Origin: Phorcus lineatus
Taxonomy: Eukaryota > Mollusca > Gastropoda > Trochida > Trochidae
NCBI GenBank assembly: GCA_921293015.1
Contig: OV121081.1
Location: 44,045,877-44,109,876 of the forward strand
Direction: 5' to 3'
DNA: 64,000 bases
Part shown: in pieces, positions 22,583 through 33,200 of the stretch
How positions within the stretch are numbered: position 1 is the first letter of the stretch
Layout of the letters: the number at the start of each line of letters is the position of its first letter
Made by a program: the position numbers and the translations under genes
The notes under the pieces: model-generated
The model's database searches: none
Told to the model about the DNA's origin: nothing
What the model saw: only the letters and a program-made list of their open reading frames with translations

Positions 22583-22630
22583 AACTCAGGAAAGGCCCTT
22601 GTTGAACTTGTTACTCTTGTACCAGAGTAA
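22583..22630 (+). CDS. Last coding exon candidate, plus strand
   Basis: A strong acceptor (TTTTCATTTTTCCAG) is followed by codons for NSGKALVELVTLVPE and TAA. GKAxVEL near a C-terminus recalls zinc-binding oxidoreductases such as prostaglandin reductase 3, but the match is too short to name the product. A second frame from the same acceptor, TQERPLLNLLLLYQSN then stop, would join in phase to a short ATG exon ending at donor GTAAGT at 22228, giving a tiny 26-residue product. AATAAA occurs near 23046. Confidence 0.25.
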   Translation, partial: NSGKALVELVTLVPE

Positions 22631-22639
22631 CTAATATGC

Positions 22640-25440
22640 AAAGCCATAAATCAATTCAGTGAAGGAATTATCAAGTCTACATATGATATATGAATGACAT
22701 TTCATGCTAGTTTAGTAGACAGTGAGAGAAAGAGAAAGTTTTAATGATTTTCAACCTAACAAAAAAAACAAATTATTACCCCATTATTAATCCACGTTTT
22801 GGCAGCACTGAAAAGATAAAAGATCTTAAATTATTTTTCTACCTTCAAAACTTTTTATATTGTAAAATTTATTTACAGGATATAGCCCAGCATCCAATAA
22901 GAAGCAATTCGTTTTTATTAATAAGAGGAAATTATATTATTCTTTACAAATGTATGACATTTTGTCAATTTCCTCTGAAATAAGAGGAAAATAATACAGT
23001 CAGATACAGTTATGAGAGTATTCAAAATCAAATGTCAGATGTGGACAATAAATTGTATAGTTAAAGCCATAGTCTCATTTTTGTAAGGCAACTAAACTGA
23101 ACTAATTATTCTTCACGAACAAAATCTAATCACTTACACAAATATTTCCTGTCGCATTTGTATAGATTTTCATTTTTATGCCCGTTTTACAGTTTTGGAT
23201 GAAGCATCTTATTGGCGTATGCTGTTTCAGACCGATGAGGTACCCAATCAAGTGCAATCCCATCGTGAGTACGAAACACCGGAAATCTATTCATCGCAGC
23301 ACCGATACTTATGACCGACACATTCTTCACTGAGTTTACCACCTTTTTGTTATTTCTGTATTTGAAAAAGCGTAAGCTGGGAAATTTTATGTGTTCTTCA
23401 TCACAGCCTTAGTGAAATGACGTGGTAAGGACTAACGCTCGCAAAAAACATAATATTCGGGTAGGGTAGGGTAGTTTGAAATTCATTATTGAGGGCTAGA
23501 ATGCCTGCAGAGTTCTGAAAATTGTTGCAAACGTAAGGGGAAAGATTTCTGTGAGTGGTGAACAATTTGCCTTGCAAAAATGAGACAATGACTTTAAATT
23601 GAACATAATAAAATCTGTATTCAATAATTATTTGTTTGTGCAATATTCTTCAAGTAGTTTATATTTACGAACAGGGAGACTGTTACACAAGATATGATGC
23701 AACACTCGTCTCGCAGTGACAATCAGATATACAGCAAAGTTCAGCAGCGCGTAACTTTGATCAAGGCAAGCTCGAGTAGTCCGAACTGCTTGATCTATAC
23801 CTGCTAGTCTTGTTTCTGTAAGGGACGTAACTCTACGTCTTATGGGTAGACAACTTCAATAAAAGTGCATACCGCAACAAAACAAAGCGAAGGCCATAAT
23901 TACAGTCAAAATATGATATATTACTTGCTTGTCTGTTAAACAATGAATGTTAGATAATGAATAACTACGCATTATAATAATTAAGGCCGCCCTCATTTGA
24001 AAATTGTTTATAATAACAATACTGGCACGAATTCTCTCTTTCTCTCTGATGAAACACGTGTCGATTAGAAATGTGTCATATCGACCGGCAGTGACAAAAT
24101 AGAGACAAGCATTAGCACAATTTAAAAATGGATATTGTAGACGGTTGTTCAAACAATGAAAATTTATCTCAGACATATCAAACAATTTTTAAAAAGTTAT
24201 AAATGCTACGTACTTGACCTGACTGGCTGTTCCTGCGTCGACTTCAACTCAAATAATGTCTCTCGATCGCGCATGCACTGTGTATTCTTGTGATCAAATA
24301 AATCTTTGGATCACAAGTAATACGTGAAGTTGAATAGATGATCTAACAGCAGCCATTTGGATCTTCATAAATCATTTTAAAAAACGTTTGTTTTAAACTA
24401 GAACTAGATTTACGGCTGTCACTAGGAAACGTAGTTCGTACACAAAAATATTTTCGTACCTAGATCGAACTCGTAGCTATATTCAACAAAATATTTTTCA
24501 CATAAGGGAAAAAGTTACACTTTATTGTCATACATAATTGTAGTGTTATATATAAGTATTTAAGGTGTTGTTTTTCTCAGTTTTTCAGTAATAGGCCTAT
24601 TTGAGTTTGTATTTGCTATATATATAGATAAACGGACTTTGAACAGTAATATATCGGCATATCGGGTATCTCATATCGCCTGTAAGTATATTCATATACA
24701 TGTATGTATATAAAAGTACGCCTGATCGAATCGATACAGAGCCTGGAGGGTGACACTGTATCTGGTAAATTAGATGTTTACATGTTCCTTGACCAATAGG
24801 GAACTAAAAAGTGTATAACTTAAGACGCAGCAGTAGCCAATTTTTAAGATTTGAAGCTAGAAAAATAACAATCAATCAATCTTTATAATGCATGAAGGCA
24901 AAATACCCATATACATTCTTCTGTTTTTAAATCTTGTTGTCGGAAAACTGTGTCAAAATTGTTTTCCCTCTTCCTTTTCTTTCTTAGGCCTACAGGTTCT
25001 ATATAATTCAGGCAGTGGAAAACTACAGACTAAAATCGGTCATTTAATCACATTTTTGTTTTGAAATTCACTTCATGTTATTAATTTAGTTGTGGTCGTA
25101 TTTATACGAGTTTGTTTTGGATACGAATTTACCGCACCCCAAATGCAGTTCGGTGTATTCAAACTCAAATGAGCTAAAATGAAACGAAACCTTATAGTGT
25201 TTTCAAGACTCGATTGAATTTGAATGTCTAACACATTAAAACTTTGAACTGATTGCCATTAAACTATACTTTTACTAAATTTAGTTTTACTTGAGTTGAT
25301 TTTATATCAATCCTTTACTGCAAACAGCTGAATTGTGTGATTCTTAATTTTTGGGTTTAGACGATCCGAGTCCACAATATGTTTCTTCAATACTTTTACA
25401 ATACCCGAATAACTACGTTAAGAACGGTAAACGTCTAACG
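22640..25440. other. AT-rich stretch to the right terminal repeat, no supported gene
   Basis: The longest frame is 109 codons on the minus strand (23856-24185), without a recognisable domain. A 9-bp inverted repeat (CTTGTGATC with GATCACAAG) lies at about 24289-24317. A possible minus-strand donor (CAG/GTCAAGTACG) near 24215 could mark a 5' exon. Nothing here can be assigned to a gene with confidence. Confidence 0.45.
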
Positions 25441-25570
25441 TCAGTTAAGGCCTAAGTATAACATAACTTCATATCCCAGTATGTAAGGCTACGATCTGGT
25501 GACGGTTGAAGCGCCTAACTTGAACGTATCCCATGTCTCTTCAAGGCTGTAACGTTGAGCGGATGGGCTG
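25441..25570 (-). repeat. Right terminal inverted repeat of the 21.8-kb insertion
   Basis: Reverse complement of the left arm at 71% identity over 130 bp. Read inwards it begins CAGCCCATCC, against GTCCCGATCC at the left. The inner end contains GTTAAGGCCTAA, which also occurs in the outer part of the left arm (about 3760) in direct orientation, so the two arms share more than a simple mirror relation. The foldback seen in the left arm is present but less perfect here. Confidence 0.85.
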
Positions 25571-25577
25571 GCCATAG
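25571..25577 (+). repeat. Target-site duplication, right copy (GCCATAG)
   Basis: Perfect 7-bp copy of 3736-3742. The base before it is G here and T in intact units, so seven is the longest perfect duplication. Six or fewer remains possible if the element ends share a base with the target. Confidence 0.85.
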
Positions 25578-26243
25578 TAACGTCATAGACAGAAGAGCGC
25601 TCTGACGCGCTTTGCATTAGCTCCCAGAAAACGGCGATTTCGGCGGATTAAAGCGCTGCCGGCCCGTAAAAACGATTGAAAAGGTTAGTTGACAACTTTA
25701 TCTAACTGCTACATAGCTTTTTATGTGGAATTTTCTTTTGAAAATTTATTTAATGAGCGTTTGAAATTGCTACTTGGTCTTAACCATTGCTGCAATAGGG
25801 AAATTACCGACTTTGCGTTTCTTTAATTCAACGATGTATGTAGGCATTTTCTGACATGGCCATGTGTTTTTCAAGTCTTCTAACACAGTATTCCTTATGT
25901 TTTTGTTAATTTTGTGAATATTTTCATACTTGATATACATATTTAGGGGCAGAATTAACCCATGGCGTTATAGTACTTTTTGAGTGCTTTTTGGCCAAAG
26001 GGTATAGCTGTACTGATAGTTTCGGCTGTCCAGCTGGCACTTAGTTGCTTCATGTAATGTCTTCAAAAACGTATTTCGGACATGTCCGACGTTTAACCTA
26101 CGTTGCAATTGTATGTTAATGGGATGTAGCCATGTGGGGTATGTGTTAAACGTTGAGGCAAAAAAAATGAATAAGTTCCTTCAGTGCTGTACACGACATT
26201 ACGAGTAGTTAGGGTCGCTACTTTTAGGTGTTCTTAGGGAATT

Positions 26244-27257
26244 TTGTGGCCTAAACATTTGCTAAAAGTGTGTAGATGTATATTCAAAGTAGTGGCGGCC
26301 GAATTTGGTCGCAACACACTGTATCCAAGTACAAGTACACGTACTCTGGAGTTTACTCATCTGTTCACATTACACCCTTTTTGCGGCCCTTTCCCGTTCA
26401 AACTATGGCTCAAATCCGCCGTCATGGCAATCGGAAAAGATGCGCCGTGAAATTAGCTTTCGTTTGATACCATTTTCACATCGCTAACCCCTCTAGTTAG
26501 CGTTCTAGCTAAATTTTGGTGACCAAAGTCGGAACCGTGACCTTTCATTGTTTCAAGGGTCAAGTCGTGACGTAACAGACGTGTGCCATAGTAACGTCAT
26601 AGACAGAAGAGAGCTCTGACGCGCTTTGCATTAGCTCCCAGAAAACGGCGATTTCGGCGGATTAAAGCGCTGCCGGCCCGTAAAAACGATTGAAAAGGTT
26701 AGTTGACAACTTTATCTAACTGCTACATAGCTTTTTATGTGGAATTTTCTTTTGAAAATTTATTTAATGAGCGTTTGAAATTGCTACTTGGTCTTAACCA
26801 TTGCTGCAATAGGGAAATTACCGACTTTGCGTTTCTTTAATTCAACGATGTATGTAGGCATTTTCTGACATGGCCATGTGTTTTTCAAGTCTTCTAACAC
26901 AGTATTCCTTATGTTTTTGTTAATTTTGTGAATATTTTCATACTTGATATACATATTTAGGGGCAGAATTAACCCATGGCGTTATAGTACTTTTTGAGTG
27001 CTTTTTGGCCAAAGGGTATAGCTGTACTGATAGTTTCGGCTGTCCAGCTGGCACTTAGTTGCTTCATGTAATGTCTTCAAAAACGTATTTCGGACATGTC
27101 CGACGTTTAACCTACGTTGCAATTGTATGTTAATGGGATGTAGCCATGTGGGGTATGTGTTAAACGTTGAGGCAAAAAAAATGAATAAGTTCCTTCAGTG
27201 CTGTACACGACATTACGAGTAGTTAGGGTCGCTACTTTTAGGTGTTCTTAGGGAATT
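26244..27257 (+). repeat. Representative satellite unit (arbitrary phase)
   Basis: One 1014-bp unit, used to give positions of internal landmarks: 12-bp palindrome CGGACATGTCCG in the preceding unit at 26077-26088; a hairpin with 7-bp arms at 26482-26502 followed by CTAG at 26505-26508; CRE-like octamers TGACGTAA at 26568-26575 and TAACGTCA at 26592-26599, with the target GCCATAG at 26585-26591 between them. The unit also holds an A8 run and the palindrome ATGGCCAT. I recognise no tRNA, 5S, snRNA or histone gene in it. Confidence 0.9.
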
Positions 27258-30200
27258 TTGTGGCCTAAACATTTGCTAAAAGTGTGTAGATGTATATTCA
27301 AAGTAGTGGCGGCGGAATTTGGTCGCAACACACTGTATCCAAGTACAAATACACGTACTCTGGAGTTTACTCATCTGTTCACATTACACCCTTTTTGCGG
27401 CCCCTTCCCGTTCAAACTACGGCTCAAATCCGCCGTCATGGCAATCGGAAAAGATGCGCCGTGAAATTAGCTTTCGTTTGATACCATTTTCACATCGCTA
27501 ACCCCTCTAGTTAGCGTTCTAGCTAAATTTTGGTGACTAAAGTCGAAACCGTGACCATTCATTGTTTCAAGGGTCAAGTCGTGACGTAACAGACGTGTGC
27601 CATAGTAACGTCATAGACAGAAGAGAGCTCTGACGCGCTTTGCGTTAGCTCCCAGAAAATGGCGATTTCGGCGGATTAAAGCGCTGCCGGCCCGTAAAAA
27701 CGATTGAAAAGGTTAGTTGACAACTTTATCTAACTGCTACATAGCTTTTTATGTGGAATTTTCTTTTGAAAATTTATTTAATGAGCGTTTGAAATTGCTA
27801 CTTGGTCTTAACCATTGCTGCAATAGGGAAATTACCGACTTTGCGTTTCTTTAATTCAACGATGTATGTAGGCATTTTCTGACATGGCCATGTGTTTTTC
27901 AAGTCTTCTAACACAGTATTCCTTATGTTTTTGTTAATTTTGTGAATATTTTCATACTTGATATACATATTTAGGGGCAGAATTAACCCATGGCGTTATA
28001 GTACTTTTTGAGTGCTTTTTGGCCAAAGGGTATAGCTGTACTGATAGTTTCGGCTGTCCAGCTGGCACTTAGTTGCTTCATGTAATGTCTTCAAAAACGT
28101 ATTTCGGACATGTCCGACGTTTAACCTACGTTGCAATTGTATGTTAATGGGATGTAGCCATGTGGGGTATGTGTTAAACGTTGAGGCAAAAAAAATGAAT
28201 AAGTTCCTTCAGTGCTGTACACGACATTACGAGTAGTTAGGGTCGCTACTTTTAGGTGTTCTTAGGGAATTTTGTGGCCTAAACATTTGCTAAAAGTGTG
28301 TAGATGTATATTCAAAGTAGTGGCGGCCGAATTTGGTCGCAACACACTGTATCCAAGTACAAATACACGTACTCTGGAGTTTACTCATCTGTTCACATTA
28401 CACCCTTTTTGCGGCCCCTTCCCGTTCAAACTACGGCTCAAATCCGCCGTCATGGCAATCGGAAAAGATGCGCCGTGAAATTATCTTTCGTTTGATACCA
28501 TTTTCACATCGCTAACCCCTCTAGTTAGCGTTCTAGCTAAATTTTGGTGACCAAAGTCGGAACCGTGACCTTTCATTGTTTCAAGGGTCAAGTCGTGACG
28601 TAACAGACGTGTGCCATAGTAACGTCATAGACAGAAGAGAGCTCTGACGCGCTTTGCATTAGCTCCCAGAAAACGGCGATTTCGGCGGATTAAAGCGCTG
28701 CCGGCCCGTAAAAACGATTGAAAAGGTTAGTTGACAACTTTATCTAACTGCTACATAGCTTTTTATGTGGAATTTTCTTTTGAAAATTTATTTAATGAGC
28801 GTTTGAAATTGCTACTTGGTCTTAACCATTGCTGCAATAGGGAAATTACCGACTTTGCGTTTCTTTAATTCAACGATGTATGTAGGCATTTTCTGACATG
28901 GCCATGTGTTTTTCAAGTCTTCTAACACAGTATTCCTTATGTTTTTGTTAATTTTGTGAATACTTTCATACTTGATATACATATTTAGGGGCAGAATTAA
29001 CCCATGGCGTTATAGTACTTTTTGAGTGCTTTTTGGCCAAAGGGTATAGCTGTACTGATAGTTTCGGCTGTCCAGCTGGCACTTAGTTGCTTCATGTAAT
29101 GTCTTCAAAAACGTATTTCGGACATGTCCGACGTTTAACCTACGTTGCAATTGTATGTTAATGGGATGTAGCCATGTGGGGTATGTGTTAAACGTTGAGG
29201 CAAAAAAAATGAATAAGTTCCTTCAGTGCTGTACACGACATTACGAGTAGTTAGGGTCGCTACTTTTAGGTGTTCTTAGGGAATTTTGTGGCCTAAACAT
29301 TTGCTAAAAGTGTGTAGATGTATATTCAAAGTAGTGGCGGCGGAATTTGGTCGCAACACACTGTATCCAAGTACAAATACACGTACTCTGGAGTTTACTC
29401 ATCTGTTCACATTACACCCTTTTTGCGGCCCCTTCCCGTTCAAACTACGGCTCAAATCCGCCGTCATGGCAATCGGAAAAGATGCGCCGTGAAATTAGCT
29501 TTCGTTTGATACCATTTTCACATCGCTAACCCCTCTAGTTAGCGTTCTAGCTAAATTTTGGTGACCAAAGTCGGAACCGTGACCATTCATTGTTTCAAGG
29601 GTCAAGTCGTGACGTAACAGACGTGTGCCATAGTAACGTCATAGACAGAAGAGAGCTCTGACGCGCTTTGCGTTAGCTCCCAGAAAATGGCGATTTCGGC
29701 GGATTAAAGCGCTGCCGGCCCGTAAAAACGATTGAAAAGGTTAGTTGACAACTTTATCTAACTGCTACATAGCTTTTTATGTGGAATTTTCTTTTGAAAA
29801 TTTATTTAATGAGCGTTTGAAATTGCTACTTGGTCTTAACCATTGCTGCAATAGGGAAATTACCGACTTTGCGTTTCTTTAATTCAACGATGTATGTAGG
29901 CATTTTCTGACATGGCCATGTGTTTTTCAAGTCTTCTAACACAGTATTCCTTATGTTTTTGTTAATTTTGTGAATATTTTCATACTTGATATACATATTT
30001 AGGGGCAGAATTAACCCATGGCGTTATAGTACTTTTTGAGTGCTTTTTGGCCAAAGGGTATAGCTGTACTGATAGTTTCGGCTGTCCAGCTGGCACTTAG
30101 TTGCTTCATGTAATGTCTTCAAAAACGTATTTCGGACATGTCCGATGTTTAACCTACGTTGCAATTGTATGTTAATGGGATGTAGCCATGTGGGGTATGT

Positions 30201-33200
30201 GTTAAACGTTGAGGCAAAAAAAATGAATAAGTTCCTTCAGTGCTGTACACGACATTACGAGTAGTTAGGGTCGCTACTTTTAGGTGTTCTTAGGGAATTT
30301 TGTGGCCTAAACATTTGCTAAAAGTGTGTAGATGTATATTCAAAGTAGTGGCGGCGGAATTTGGTCGCAACACACTGTATCCAAGTACAAATACACGTAC
30401 TCTGGAGTTTACTCATCTGTTCACATTACACCCTTTTTGCGGCCCCTTCCCGTTCAAACTACGGCTCAAATCCGCCGTCATGGCAATCGGAAAAGATGCG
30501 CCGTGAAATTAGCTTTCGTTTGATACCATTTTCACATCGCTAACCCCTCTAGTTAGCGTTCTAGCTAAATTTTGGTGACCAAAGTCGGAACCGTGACCAT
30601 TCATTGTTTCAAGGGTCAAGTCGTGACGTAACAGACGTGTGCCATAGTAACGTCATAGACAGAAGAGAGCTCTGACGCGCTTTGCGTTAGCTCCCAGAAA
30701 ATGGCGATTTCGGCGGATTAAAGCGCTGCCGGCCCGTAAAAACGATTGAAAAGGTTAGTTGACAACTTTATCTAACTGCTACATAGCTTTTTATGTGGAA
30801 TTTTCTTTTGAAAATTTATTTAATGAGCGTTTGAAATTGCTACTTGGTCTTAACCATTGCTGCAATAGGGAAATTACCGACTTTGCGTTTCTTTAATTCA
30901 ACGATGTATGTAGGCATTTTCTGACATGGCCATGTGTTTTTCAAGTCTTCTAACACAGTATTCCTTATGTTTTTGTTAATTTTGTGAATATTTTCATACT
31001 TGATATACATATTTAGGGGCAGAATTAACCCATGGCGTTATAGTACTTTTTGAGTGCTTTTTGGCCAAAGGGTATAGCTGTACTGATAGTTTCGGCTGTC
31101 CAGCTGGCACTTAGTTGCTTCATGTAATGTCTTCAAAAACGTATTTCGGACATGTCCGACGTTTAACCTACGTTGCAATTGTATGTTAATGGGATGTAGC
31201 CATGTGGGGTATGTGTTAAACGTTGAGGCAAAAAAAATGAATAAGTTCCTTCAGTGCTGTACACGACATTACGAGTAGTTAGGGTCGCTACTTTTAGGTG
31301 TTCTTAGGGAATTTTGTGGCCTAAACATTTGCTAAAAGTGTGTAGATGTATATTCAAAGTAGTGGCGGCCGAATTTGGTCGCAACACACTGTATCCAAGT
31401 ACAAGTACACGTACTCTGGAGTTTACTCATCTGTTCACATTACACCCTTTTTGCGGCCCCTTCCCGTTCAAACTATGGCTCAAATCCGCCGTCATGGCAA
31501 TCGGAAAAGATGCGCCGTGAAATTAGCTTTCGTTTGATACCATTTTCACATCGCTAACCCCTCTAGTTAGCGTTCTAGCTAAATTTTGGTGACCAAAGTC
31601 TGAACCGTGACCTTTCATTGTTTCAAGGGTCAAGTCGTGACGTAACAGACGTGTGCCATAGTAACGTCATAGACAGAAGAGAGCTCTGACGCGCTTTGCA
31701 TTAGCTCCCAGAAAACGGCGATTTCGGCGGATTAAAGCGCTGCCGGCCCGTAAAAACGATTGAAAAGGTTAGTTGACAACTTTATCTAACTGCTACATAG
31801 CTTTTTATGTGGAATTTTCTTTTGAAAATTTATTTAATGAGCGTTTGAAATTGCTACTTGGTCTTAACCATTGCTGCAATAGGGAAATTACCGACTTTGC
31901 GTTTCTTTAATTCAACGATGTATGTAGGCATTTTCTTACATGGCCATGTGTTTTTCAAGTCTTCTAACACAGTATTCCTTATGGTTTTGTTAATTTTGTG
32001 AATATTTTCATACTTGATATACATATTTAGGGGCAGAATTAACCCATGGCGTTATAGTACTTTTTGAGTGCTTTTTGGCCAAAGGGTATAGCTGTACTGA
32101 TAGTTTCGGCTGTCCAGCTGGCACTTAGTTGCTTCATGTAATGTCTTCATAAACGTATTTCGGACATGTCCGACGTTTAACCTACGTTGCAATTGTATGT
32201 TAATGGGATGTAGCCATGTGGGGTATGTGTTAAACGTTGAGGCAAAAAAAATGAATAAGTTCCTTCAGTGCTGTACACGACATTACGAGTAGTTAGGGTC
32301 GCTACTTTTAGGTGTTCTTAGGGAATTTTGTGGCCTAAACATTTGCTAAAAGTGTGTAGATGTATATTCAAAGTAGTGGCGGCCGAATTTGGTCGCAACA
32401 CACTGTATCCAAGTACAAATACACGTACTCTGGAGTTTACTCATCTGTTCACATTACACCCTTTTTGCGGCCCCTTCCCGTTCAAACTACGGCTCAAATC
32501 CGCCGTCATGGCAATCGGAAAAGATGCGCCGTGAAATTATCTTTCGTTTGATACCATTTTCACATCGCTAACCCCTCTAGTTAGCGTTCTAGCTAAATTT
32601 TGGTGACCAAAGTCGGAACCGTGACCATTCATTGTTTCAAGGGTCAAGTCGTGACGTAACAGACGTGTGCCATAGTAACGTCATAGACAGAAGAGAGCTC
32701 TGACGCGCTTTGCGTTAGCTCCCAGAAAACGGCGATTTCGGCGGATTAAAGCGCTGCCGGCCCGTAAAAACGATTGAAAAGGTTAGTTGACAACTTTATC
32801 TAACTGCTACATAGCTTTTTATGTGGAATTTTCTTTTGAAAATTTATTTAATGAGCGTTTGAAATTGCTACTTGGTCTTAACCATTGCTGCAATAGGGAA
32901 ATTACCGACTTTGCGTTTCTTTAATTCAACGATGTATGTAGGCATTTTCTGACATGGCCATGTGTTTTTCAAGTCTTCTAACACAGTATTCCTTATGTTT
33001 TTGTTAATTTTGTGAATATTTTCATACTTGATATACATATTTAGGGGCAGAATTAACCCATGGCGTTATAGTACTTTTTGAGTGCTTTTTGGCCAAAGGG
33101 TATAGCTGTACTGATAGTTTCGGCTGTCCAGCTGGCACTTAGTTGCTTCATGTAATGTCTTCAAAAACGTATTTCGGACATGTCCGACGTTTAACCTACG

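Larger units (their letters stand above)
3743..25570. mobile_element. 21.8-kb TIR-bounded insertion in the satellite
   Basis: The sequence between the two satellite blocks. Flanks carry GCCATAG on both sides (3736-3742 and 25571-25577), and the expected satellite spacing is restored if 21,835 bp (insert plus one 7-bp copy) is removed. Aligned from the exact boundaries, the two ends match as inverted repeats without gaps for 130 bp. The interior is AT-rich, has no long reading frame, and holds intron-type gene fragments, miniature transposons, a minisatellite and dispersed repeats. No transposase was recognised. A 7-bp duplication does not fit hAT (8), piggyBac (TTAA), Mutator (9) or Harbinger (3); 6-7 bp is reported for Dada, and about 6 for IS3EU and Polintons. 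Superfamily therefore unassigned. It may be one giant non-autonomous element, or host DNA mobilised between two short inverted elements. Confidence 0.85.

Noticed and set aside
23856-24185. 109-codon minus frame as a gene
   Set aside because: Cysteine- and isoleucine-rich mixture without a domain, promoter or poly(A) context; expected by chance in AT-rich DNA of this length.
3743-25570. Polinton/Maverick identity for the 21.8-kb insertion
   Set aside because: Size and a near 6-bp duplication fit, but the ends do not begin AG and end CT, and no polymerase, integrase or capsid-type frame is visible; contents look like intronic host DNA.
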